Shown here piece by piece: positions 1 through 6,352 of a stretch of 9,017 nucleotides of DNA. Position numbers and translations under genes: made by a program. Location: contig DAOUUM010000087.1 of assembly GCA_030668165.1 (NCBI GenBank), positions 1-9,017 of the forward strand. Reading direction: 5' to 3'. Each line of letters starts with the position of its first letter. The first letter of the stretch is position 1. The notes beneath the pieces were generated by a model. It had not been told where the DNA came from. It saw only the letters and a program-made list of their open reading frames with translations, and did not search any database. The stretch comes from Candidatus Heimdallarchaeota archaeon. Lineage in GTDB: Archaea; Asgardarchaeota; Heimdallarchaeia; Heimdallarchaeales; Kariarchaeaceae.

Positions 1-46
1 ATATCTAATCTTTTTCTGATTAAATAACTTAGTTCACATTCTCCTC

Positions 47-71
47 TAGTGACAATAATTTATTGTCACTA
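47..71. repeat. Perfect 25-bp palindrome, candidate operator or hairpin
   Basis: The arms TAGTGACAATAA (47-58) and TTATTGTCACTA (60-71) are exact reverse complements around a single central T at 59. Symmetry stops at the next base on each side. The element lies 135 bp before the DUF362 start codon and about 110 bp before its TATA box. An odd-length dyad of this size resembles a binding site for a dimeric winged-helix or helix-turn-helix repressor. It could equally be a hairpin at the end of a gene lying left of the window. No recognised regulator consensus was matched, so the role is inferred only from the symmetry. Confidence 0.6.
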
Positions 72-178
72 ATTTTACATCCTGTTTTGTGTTGAAAATA
101 ATGTGTTGGACAATCATTGACTGGATAATACCCACCTCGAATTTTAGATCATTCTCAAATAGGGCAGTCGATATAATT

Positions 179-188
179 TTTATATTAA
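179..188 (+). promoter_or_regulatory. TATA-box promoter of the DUF362 gene
   Basis: The stretch TTTATATTAA ends 18 nt before the ATG at 207, with TATATTAA starting 26 nt upstream. This is the spacing expected for an archaeal TATA box when transcription starts at or next to the start codon. No Shine-Dalgarno is visible between it and the ATG, which supports a leaderless mRNA. The call rests on position and composition only. Confidence 0.5.
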
Positions 189-206
189 TCTCCAATCAGT
201 ACGAAG

Positions 207-1403
207 ATGACTAAATCAGAAGTATATTTTGGATCACTTTTTCATGGACAGAACAATTTTGGATCAGCCCTTGGTGCAAAACTGGATAAAATCATTGAAA
301 AATTGGATTTCTCCACAATTGAGAAGAAGGATAAGGTTGCAGTTAAGATGCATCTGGGATTCAGAGATGGTTACCAGACAGTTCCAGTATACTTTGTCAG
401 AAAAGTAGTGGAGGCTGTGAAGAAGCAGGGTGGGTATCCCTTTGTCACAGATAATCCTACTAGCGTCTACAATGCTGTTAATCGTGGATATACATCTGAG
501 ACCGTGGGTTGTCCCATAATTCCAGTGGCAGGGATCAAGGATGGTTACAAATACGAGCAGGAGATAAATTACAAGAATATCGATACCCTGGATATGGCTG
601 GTGCCATGCATGATGCCGATGTACTTATTGACCTCACCCATTCCAAAGGTCATGGATGCAACGGATATGGTGGTGCCATCAAAAATATCGCCTTGGGTGC
701 ATATGCGGCTCAATCCAGATGGAAAAAAATCCATGGTGTTGAGCAATTTCTTCCCTACTGGGATAAGGATAAATGCAGTCCGGACCATGCAAAGAAACTG
801 GTTGAAGCCTGTCCTTACAAGGCTATTTCATACAAGGAAGAGGAACACGAGCTCAAAGTGGCATTCTGTATGTGTAATCAGTGTATGGAGTGTATAGAGG
901 CCGACAAAGGAGTTGATAGTCTTCAGATAAAACAGGAAAATTTCTCTTCCTTCCAGGAAATTTTGGCTATTGCAGCAAAGAAAGTTATGGATACTTTTGA
1001 TAAGGATAAGCAGTTCTACCTCAATTTTCTGTTGCAAATAACACCACAGTGTGACTGCATGGGTATAGCACAACCTGTTATGGTAACTGATATCGGAATA
1101 CTGGGATCCCGTGATATCGTGGCAGTTGATGTGGCCTCTCTTGATCTGATCAAAAAAGCAGGCATAATACCCAATTCGCTCTCCCCCATTTTCAAACATG
1201 TCAATTGGAACATGGAAGAGGATCTTCATCCTTTCCAAAGAGTACTGGGTAAGATGAAGGATCCCTACATTGCCCTGCGTTATGCCAAAGAGATGGGTAT
1301 GGGGACCTATGAGTATGATTTAATAGAGATCATGTCTGCAGAGGAGATGCAAAATGCAGAGCCAATAAAACACACGTATGAGGGTGAACCTAGCTTTTTC
1401 TAA
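207..1403 (+). CDS. DUF362 domain iron-sulfur protein
   Basis: This 398-residue protein matches the DUF362 family (COG2006-like), whose biochemical role is not established. It is probably cytoplasmic, since no signal peptide or membrane segment is visible. The N-terminal half shows family features such as VKMHLG (46-51), TDNPT (81-85) and DLTHSKGHG (142-150). A ferredoxin-like module sits at about 187-232. Its first half keeps only Cys190 and Cys202-Pro203, with residues other than Cys where the middle ligands should be. The second half has Cys221, Cys223, Cys226 and Cys229 but no following Cys-Pro. In two-cluster ferredoxins each cluster takes three ligands from one half and the Cys-Pro cysteine from the other, so Cys223/226/229 plus Cys202 could bind one [4Fe-4S] cluster. 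A PQCDCMG motif (280-286) supplies two further cysteines. The start at 207 fits the TATA spacing. The gene stands alone on its strand and converges on sufB. Confidence 0.88.
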   Translation: MTKSEVYFGSLFHGQNNFGSALGAKLDKIIEKLDFSTIEKKDKVAVKMHLGFRDGYQTVPVYFVRKVVEAVKKQGGYPFVTDNPTSVYNAVNRGYTSETVGCPIIPVAGIKDGYKYEQEINYKNIDTLDMAGAMHDADVLIDLTHSKGHGCNGYGGAIKNIALGAYAAQSRWKKIHGVEQFLPYWDKDKCSPDHAKKLVEACPYKAISYKEEEHELKVAFCMCNQCMECIEADKGVDSLQIKQENFSSFQEILAIAAKKVMDTFDKDKQFYLNFLLQITPQCDCMGIAQPVMVTDIGILGSRDIVAVDVASLDLIKKAGIIPNSLSPIFKHVNWNMEEDLHPFQRVLGKMKDPYIALRYAKEMGMGTYEYDLIEIMSAEEMQNAEPIKHTYEGEPSFF

Positions 1404-1413
1404 GCGGTTAATC

Positions 1414-1419
1414 TTTTTT
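1414..1419 (+). terminator. Poly-T terminator after the DUF362 gene
   Basis: A run of six T begins 10 nt after the TAA stop at 1401-1403. Archaeal RNA polymerase commonly terminates at short U-rich tracts without a hairpin, so this is the likely 3' end of the DUF362 transcript. Transcripts of sufB come from the opposite side, where a matching run of six A (1463-1468 on the plus strand) could serve as their own U-tract. Confidence 0.4.
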
Positions 1420-1582
1420 AGTTCTTGAATACAAATCAAAGTAATTAGCACATTATTTTATCAAAAAATTTGTTCAGGACTAAATGTTATATTTTTGATA
1501 TCTTATCTGTTTTTTACAATTTCTGATAATATTTGATAATTTAAATTGACTTTTAATAAATTTGGATTATCATTTTGAACGC

Positions 1583-1603
1583 TCAATTAATCGGATTAAT
1601 TGA
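1583..1603. repeat. Perfect 21-bp palindrome downstream of sufB
   Basis: TCAATTAATC (1583-1592) and GATTAATTGA (1594-1603) are exact reverse complements around the single base G1593. The element starts 20 nt after the sufB stop codon on the minus strand, inside the convergent gap. It could form a hairpin in the sufB 3' UTR, but the bases that follow on the minus strand are not a T-run, so a classical intrinsic terminator is not supported. A protein-binding dyad or a 3'-end stabilising hairpin are alternatives. Confidence 0.5.
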
Positions 1604-1623
1604 TCTAATTATAGACTAAATGA

Positions 1624-3021
1624 TTATCCTATTGAGCCTTCCATCTCCAATTCTATCAGCCGGTTTAATTCCACTGCATATTCCATGGGCATCTCTTTAG
1701 AAAATTCATCAAAGAATCCCATGACTATCAAAGCAAGTGCTTCATTCTCAGGAATTCCTCTTGACATGAGATAAAATAGTGTATCCTGAGAAATCTTACC
1801 AACAGTTGCCTCATGGGTCATTGTCGCATCCTCTCGGTGAATCTCGGTATACGGAAAAGTATCATTCTTACTCTCATCATCAAGTAATAATGCATCACAG
1901 ATTACATTTGACACCACATTTTTAGCATGGGGTGCAACCTGTACAAGACCCCTGTAGGTTGTCTTTCCAGATCCCTTGGAGATACTCTTAGCGGTGATTT
2001 TAGAATGTGTATTGGGTGCCATGTGTATCATTTTTGCACCAGAATCCTGATGTTGTCCAGATCTGGCATATGCAATACTCAAAACTTCTCCCTTTGCACC
2101 TTCACCCATGAGATAGATAGCTGGATACTTCATGGTTAACCTAGATCCGATATTTCCATCAACCCACTCAACCGTGGCATTCTTGTGAGCATGACCTCTT
2201 TTGGTTACAAGGTTGAAGACATTATCAGACCAGTTTTGAATTGTGGAATACCTGATCTTTGCTCCTTCCATTGCTATTAATTCCACTACTGCTGAATGCA
2301 GTGTATCCGTGGTAAAGGTTGGAGCAGTACATCCTTCAATATAATGGATACTCGCTCCTGGTTCGGCAATGATGAGCGTCCTCTCAAATTGTCCAGCATA
2401 TTCGGTATTAATCCTGAAATAAGCCTGCAATGGGATATCTACTATTGTATTTTTTGGAACGTGGATAAATGATCCACCCGACCATGCAGCTGAATTGAGA
2501 GCAGCATATTTGTTATCTTCTGGTGGAATTATGGTTCCAAAATACTCCAGGAATATATCTTCATGCTTTTTCAATGCCTCATCAGTGGATAGGAATATAA
2601 CTCCTTGATCTTCAAGATCCTCACGTAATTTGTGATAAACCGTTTCAGAATCGTACTGAGCACCTACTCCTGCAAGGAATTTTCTCTCTGCCTCTGGAAT
2701 ACCAAGTTTGTCAAATGTATTCTTGATATCATCAGGAATATCATCCCAACTTTTCTCTTCTTTGTCAGTATACCTAGTATAATATTTTATCTGCTGAAAA
2801 TCTAAATCACGAGCCTGATGATCCACCCATGGCGGAGTTGGCATCTCAAAGAAAAGATCAAGTGATCTCAATCTGAATTCCCTCATCCACTTGGGTTCTT
2901 TTTTGATTCTGGAGATTTCCTCAATTACTTTATGGGACAATCCCGGCTCAAGTGTGAATTTTGGCTCAATATCATCATGCCAACCTGCATTATAATCGAT
3001 TTCAATATCTGCTTTATTCAT
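1624..3021 (-). CDS. sufB: Fe-S cluster assembly scaffold protein SufB
   Basis: SufB is the scaffold subunit of the SUF system. With SufD (or another SufB) and the ATPase SufC it builds iron-sulfur clusters in the cytoplasm and passes them to apoproteins. The 465-residue length is full size for the short form, with no intein or deletion. Family landmarks run in order: DKLGIPEAER (104-113), GVGAQYDSE (118-126), AAWSGGSF (178-185), LIIAEPGASIHYIEGC (216-231), KSISKGSGKTTYRG (345-358), CDALLLDDES (375-384), THEATVGKI (402-410) and the C-terminal ELNRLIELEMEGSIG. Cys375 sits at the position of the conserved cluster-building cysteine (E. coli Cys405), Cys231 in the YIEGC motif, and His403/Glu404 near the SufB-SufD interface. 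It resembles the haloarchaeal/bacterial type. No sufC or sufD is adjacent: its neighbours are a convergent DUF362 gene and a divergent AAA ATPase gene. The ATG at 3021 is backed by a TATA-like box 25 nt upstream. Confidence 0.97.
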   Translation of the reverse strand: MNKADIEIDYNAGWHDDIEPKFTLEPGLSHKVIEEISRIKKEPKWMREFRLRSLDLFFEMPTPPWVDHQARDLDFQQIKYYTRYTDKEEKSWDDIPDDIKNTFDKLGIPEAERKFLAGVGAQYDSETVYHKLREDLEDQGVIFLSTDEALKKHEDIFLEYFGTIIPPEDNKYAALNSAAWSGGSFIHVPKNTIVDIPLQAYFRINTEYAGQFERTLIIAEPGASIHYIEGCTAPTFTTDTLHSAVVELIAMEGAKIRYSTIQNWSDNVFNLVTKRGHAHKNATVEWVDGNIGSRLTMKYPAIYLMGEGAKGEVLSIAYARSGQHQDSGAKMIHMAPNTHSKITAKSISKGSGKTTYRGLVQVAPHAKNVVSNVICDALLLDDESKNDTFPYTEIHREDATMTHEATVGKISQDTLFYLMSRGIPENEALALIVMGFFDEFSKEMPMEYAVELNRLIELEMEGSIG

Positions 3022-3038
3022 AATACCACAATTCTATA

Positions 3039-3046
3039 ATTAAATA
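3039..3046 (-). promoter_or_regulatory. TATA-box promoter of sufB
   Basis: Read on the minus strand, TATTTAAT starts 25 nt before the ATG at 3021. No Shine-Dalgarno is seen in the 17 nt that follow, so the message would be leaderless or nearly so. It is the minus-strand half of a divergent promoter region whose other half drives the AAA ATPase gene about 195 bp away. That distance suggests the two promoters work independently. Confidence 0.45.
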
Positions 3047-3200
3047 CACAATCTTTCTTTTTAAGATCGATTACAATTCAAATTGTCAATTCCCTAACTA
3101 TTTAAATTACTAATTATTTGATACTACACCATTTATTAATCGAATATGCCTTAAATAATCAAAAATATATTAGGACAATGGATTCATTGCTTATCACTCT

Positions 3201-3242
3201 TAGATCGTAAATATGGAATTATGTTATTGCCCAATCGATCTA
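3201..3242. repeat. Spaced inverted repeat before the AAA ATPase gene
   Basis: TAGATCG (3201-3207) and CGATCTA (3236-3242) are exact reverse complements separated by 28 nt. The right arm overlaps the first two bases of the TATA-like box at 3241-3248, where a bound regulator would block promoter use. Seven-base arms at this spacing can arise by chance in AT-rich DNA, so the functional reading is weak. Confidence 0.25.
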
Positions 3243-3248
3243 TTTTAA
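3241..3248 (+). promoter_or_regulatory. TATA-box promoter of the AAA ATPase gene
   Basis: TATTTTAA starts 31 nt before the GTG start at 3272. The identical octamer occurs 30 nt before the first ABC transporter gene. No Shine-Dalgarno lies between the box and the start codon, which is consistent with leaderless transcription. Confidence 0.5.
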
Positions 3249-3271
3249 TTTTTGAATTTACTGATTAGTAT

Positions 3272-4369
3272 GTGAGTGAATTTGATCAGGGAATCCCCAA
3301 GATTAACATCGAAGATGCGATTGTTCTATTGTCAACCATAGCAACAAATGTGTCCTCGTCTGGAAATCAGGGCATATTCCTGTGGGGTGCTCCAGGAATC
3401 GGCAAATCAGATCTTGTTAGAGAACTGGCAAAGAGAACTGATAGAGAATTCATTGATATTCGATTAACAACTCTTGATCCAGTCGACCTCCGTGGATTGC
3501 CAAAAATCAATGAAAAGGACAATATTACCGAGTGGATTGCTCCAGAGTTTCTACCCAGAGCCGATGATAAGTCAGGTATATTATTTTTGGATGAGATCAA
3601 TGCAGCCCCTCCATCAGTACAGGCAGCAGCTTATCAACTGATACTGGATAGAAAAATTGGGAGTTACAGGATTCCTGATGACTGGGTGATAATCGCCGCT
3701 GGAAATCGTCTTGGGGATCGTTCAATAACGTATCAAATCCCGACTGCTCTGGCAAATAGGTTCACCCATCTTGAGATAATAGTTGACAATGATCAATGGT
3801 ATAACTGGGCGTACAAGAATGATATTGATCCATACATTATCTCATTTATCAAATATCAACCCAATCTTCTCCATCAATTTGATCAGCATTCAACTGATGT
3901 GGTGTTTCCCACTCCAAGAAGCTGGGCTTTTGCATCAAATCTGCAACCATTAAGGGATAAGGATATTCATCTGTATCTCAAGGGGCTAAATGGTACTGTT
4001 GGTAGAGCTGTGGCACAGCAATTCATAGCTTTCCTTAAACATCGCAATGAGCTTGAGGATCCCGAGGTAATATTATCTGGAGGTAAATTTGCATACCCCA
4101 CCAGACCAGATCAGCTATACATCACCATGGGTGCATTGATTCATACAATCATTTCAAACACGACTGACGAGAAAATCGATTACTATTTTGATTTTGCCAA
4201 GTACTATGAGGATACAGAATTTGCTGATTTCTCGGTATTGTTGATTAAAGAGCTTATTCAGGCATTAAGTGCAAAAGATGGTGAATTGGATAGTGGGTAT
4301 GCATTACGGGTGCTGAATCATCCAAAATATAAACAGTGGGTGGAAAACCATAAACAATTGCTTCTCTAA
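3272..4369 (+). CDS. AAA_5/MoxR-like ATPase
   Basis: This is a 365-residue single-domain AAA+ ATPase. Visible motifs are Walker A GAPGIGKS (39-46), Walker B ILFLDE (103-108) followed by INAAPPSVQAAAYQL, sensor 1 Asn145 in AAGNRLGDRS, a likely arginine finger at Arg163 (ALANRF), and a sensor-2-like Arg216 in FPTPRSW. This pattern fits the AAA_5/MoxR-type remodelling ATPases, which form rings and usually act with a VWA-domain or metallopeptidase-like (DUF2201 type) partner often encoded next door. No such partner is present in the window, so the target is unknown. The protein looks cytoplasmic. The start is GTG: an in-frame TAG lies just upstream (3266-3268) and no in-frame ATG is near. An ATG at 3270-3272 is followed directly by TGA and overlaps the GTG, forming a start-stop pair. 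The gene is flanked by gaps of 250 and 204 bp, so it is probably monocistronic. Confidence 0.9.
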   Translation: MSEFDQGIPKINIEDAIVLLSTIATNVSSSGNQGIFLWGAPGIGKSDLVRELAKRTDREFIDIRLTTLDPVDLRGLPKINEKDNITEWIAPEFLPRADDKSGILFLDEINAAPPSVQAAAYQLILDRKIGSYRIPDDWVIIAAGNRLGDRSITYQIPTALANRFTHLEIIVDNDQWYNWAYKNDIDPYIISFIKYQPNLLHQFDQHSTDVVFPTPRSWAFASNLQPLRDKDIHLYLKGLNGTVGRAVAQQFIAFLKHRNELEDPEVILSGGKFAYPTRPDQLYITMGALIHTIISNTTDEKIDYYFDFAKYYEDTEFADFSVLLIKELIQALSAKDGELDSGYALRVLNHPKYKQWVENHKQLLL

Positions 4370-4370
4370 A

Positions 4371-4375
4371 TTTTT
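4371..4375 (+). terminator. Possible poly-T terminator of the AAA ATPase gene
   Basis: Five T lie directly after the TAA stop at 4367-4369. A second candidate lies further on: TGATTA (4458-4463) pairs with TAATCA (4472-4477) across 8 nt and is followed by TTTTT (4479-4483). Either or both could end the ATPase transcript before the ABC operon promoter. Both are short and common in AT-rich DNA. Confidence 0.25.
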
Positions 4376-4543
4376 CCCAGTTAGACCATGAATTGATTTT
4401 AAAGGTATCACAACAAGATAACTAATTATTAACTGGTTATTCTATTTAGTCTTAATCTGATTACAGATGACTAATCAATTTTTCAGAGAAATTACTGTTA
4501 ATTTTATAATTTTAGGAGAATAATTATCTCAGTCCAAAATTAG

Positions 4544-4551
4544 TATTTTAA
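4544..4551 (+). promoter_or_regulatory. TATA-box promoter of the ABC exporter operon
   Basis: TATTTTAA starts 30 nt before the ATG at 4574, matching in sequence and nearly in spacing the box before the AAA ATPase gene. A GGAGAT at 4559-4564 is a possible weak Shine-Dalgarno, 9 nt from the ATG. It would lie upstream of the message if transcription starts at the ATG, so its use is uncertain. Confidence 0.5.
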
Positions 4552-4573
4552 TAGGCATGGAGATATTTCCCGT

Positions 4574-6352
4574 ATGGCTACTGGAACAATTCATTCCGAG
4601 TTTCAACCACCAATTAATTACAATACCAAGAAATCCGGACCAAAACGCTGGATATTATCACATGCCACGAGGAATTGGTTTTTTTTACTATTGGTTGTCC
4701 TTTTTCAGCTTACAAGTTCCTACATGTCAAATGTAATTCCTGTGCTCATAGGTGACATATTTGGATTATTTGTGGATAATGAATTGTCATTTGATTTATT
4801 AGCCGAGAAGAGCACTCTAATATTGATTTATGGGGTTCTCATAGGCGTATTGGTATTTTTAAGAAACCTAGCAACTGAAACAGTTGGTCAAAGGCTTGAA
4901 AGAGATGCTAGGGATGAATTGTATAGCAGTTTGCTGGGTAAAAGTCTAACCTTTCACGATGGTCAACAAGTTGGTGATATCATGTCCCGAGTGGCAACTG
5001 ATGTCAGACAATTGAACTTCATGATGAATCCTGGTTTTAATCTGGTATTTGCTTCTATTGCCTCCGTTTTAATGACCCTATTCTTCATCTCGCAGATTAG
5101 TTATAAGCTGTTAATTGTTCCCATTATCTTTCTAATTGTGTTCCTTATCGTTCTACGTAGGTACAACGATAATTTAGCACCAGTTGCCATGGATAGTAGA
5201 CGATCAGTATCAATGATAAATTCCAGATTAAATGAGAGTTTAACTGGTATGCATGTTGTACGTGGCTCAGCCCGTGAGACGAAGGAAATGAATATATTCA
5301 AAGGTAACATCGAAGCCTTCAGAAAGGCGCAAACCCGGCTGGGTAGCATACAAGCTAGATATTATCCGGTCCTCCTTCTCGGAATTGCCACAGCCATTGG
5401 AATATTACATAGTATCTCCCTCTATAATAATGGTGAGATTGGAATTAATGATCTCGTGGCATTCATACTACTTTTCTTTCTACTTCGATTTCCAATATTT
5501 ATCAATATATTTGCCATTACAGTGATGACCATGGGCGTTGCTGCAGCAAAAAGAATTCTCGAGTTATTGACTGGTGAATCACTGATTAATGAGAATCTGG
5601 AAGGAAAACAGGACATTATCCGTGGTGAGGTTAAATTTGATAATGTTAGTTTTAGTTATAATGGTGAGACTAAAATATTACAGGATATCAGTTTCTCGGC
5701 GAAAGAAGGATCGGTTATTGCATTGATTGGGATGACTGGATCTGGAAAGACCAGCCTTACTAAACTTCTTTCCCGTCTTTATGATGTGGATGAGGGAGCC
5801 ATCTATGTGGATGGCGTGGATATCAAAGATTGGTCCATCAATTCATTGCGATCGCAATTCTCTGTGGTTGAACAGGACATATTTCTGTTCTCAAAAACAA
5901 TACTTGAGAATATCACTCTTGGAAAAGATCTCTCAAAGGATCAGGTAATAGAAGCAGCCAAACTTGCCCATGCTCATGAATTCATTGAGAATTTACCTGA
6001 TGGTTATGATACTGAGATCGGTGAACGTGGTGTGACCCTATCCGGTGGTCAACGTCAGAGAATTGCCATCGCAAGGGCAATTATTCGAGAACCAAGAATT
6101 CTTATCCTCGATGATGCCTCATCAGCAATTGATAGTCAAACTGAGGATGAGATCAATCGCGCCATACGTAATGTACTTCGAGGTAGAACCTCATTTATTA
6201 TCACACATAGGGTGGCTCAGATACGCAAGGCTGACTGGATCATTTTGCTCGACGAGGGGAAAATTATAGATCAGGGTACTCATGATGAGCTTATGAATGT
6301 CTCAGTTAAATATAAAGAGATATTCTCAATTTTTGATGAGGAGGAGATCTAA
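4574..6352 (+). CDS. ABC exporter half-transporter with degenerate ATP site
   Basis: This 592-residue protein has one membrane domain fused to one ATPase domain, the architecture of type IV (MsbA/LmrCD/TM287-288-like) exporters in the cytoplasmic membrane. Six hydrophobic segments lie at about 34-58, 79-98, 152-172, 178-194, 262-284 and 291-315. The nucleotide-binding domain has aromatic A-loop Tyr362, Walker A GMTGSGKT (386-393), Q-loop Gln434, signature LSGGQ (489-493), Walker B ILILDD (509-514), D-loop SAID (517-520) and switch His545. Position 514 is Asp where active ABC ATPases have the catalytic Glu, so this subunit's own Walker site should hydrolyse ATP poorly. Its signature motif is canonical and would complete the active site of its partner. 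The next gene overlaps it by one base and encodes that partner. The substrate cannot be told: drugs, lipids or peptides are all possible. An upstream ATG at 4557 is out of frame. Confidence 0.95.
   Translation: MATGTIHSEFQPPINYNTKKSGPKRWILSHATRNWFFLLLVVLFQLTSSYMSNVIPVLIGDIFGLFVDNELSFDLLAEKSTLILIYGVLIGVLVFLRNLATETVGQRLERDARDELYSSLLGKSLTFHDGQQVGDIMSRVATDVRQLNFMMNPGFNLVFASIASVLMTLFFISQISYKLLIVPIIFLIVFLIVLRRYNDNLAPVAMDSRRSVSMINSRLNESLTGMHVVRGSARETKEMNIFKGNIEAFRKAQTRLGSIQARYYPVLLLGIATAIGILHSISLYNNGEIGINDLVAFILLFFLLRFPIFINIFAITVMTMGVAAAKRILELLTGESLINENLEGKQDIIRGEVKFDNVSFSYNGETKILQDISFSAKEGSVIALIGMTGSGKTSLTKLLSRLYDVDEGAIYVDGVDIKDWSINSLRSQFSVVEQDIFLFSKTILENITLGKDLSKDQVIEAAKLAHAHEFIENLPDGYDTEIGERGVTLSGGQRQRIAIARAIIREPRILILDDASSAIDSQTEDEINRAIRNVLRGRTSFIITHRVAQIRKADWIILLDEGKIIDQGTHDELMNVSVKYKEIFSIFDEEEI
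6338..6346 (+). promoter_or_regulatory. Strong Shine-Dalgarno of the second ABC gene
   Basis: GAGGAGGAG lies within the last codons of the first ABC gene, 5 nt before the ATG at 6352. It fixes the start at 6352 over the in-frame ATG at 6364, which would be 17 nt away. The stop and start codons share a base (TAATG), the usual layout for translational coupling and balanced production of two subunits. Confidence 0.75.

Noticed and set aside
1..46. Possible tail of a gene left of the window
   Set aside because: The stretch is too short and AT-rich to support a coding call in any frame.
264..788. 174-codon minus-strand open frame
   Set aside because: It lies wholly inside the DUF362 gene, whose plus-strand protein has clear family motifs. 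The minus-strand product shows no recognisable domain and reads as a mirror of the coding strand.
828..1238. Minus-strand open frames of 136 and 65 codons within the DUF362 gene
   Set aside because: They overlap conserved DUF362 sequence and have no promoter or ribosome site of their own.
1624..3021. Possibility that the gene is SufD rather than SufB
   Set aside because: The YIEGC motif, the cysteine in the CDALLLD segment and the ELNRLIELEMEGS C-terminus are SufB features, and SufD lacks the scaffold cysteine.
4557..4573. Upstream ATG followed by GAG before the first ABC gene
   Set aside because: It is out of frame with the ABC protein by 17 nt and opens only a roughly 60-codon overlapping frame without recognisable features. 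The ATG at 4574 also fits the TATA spacing better.
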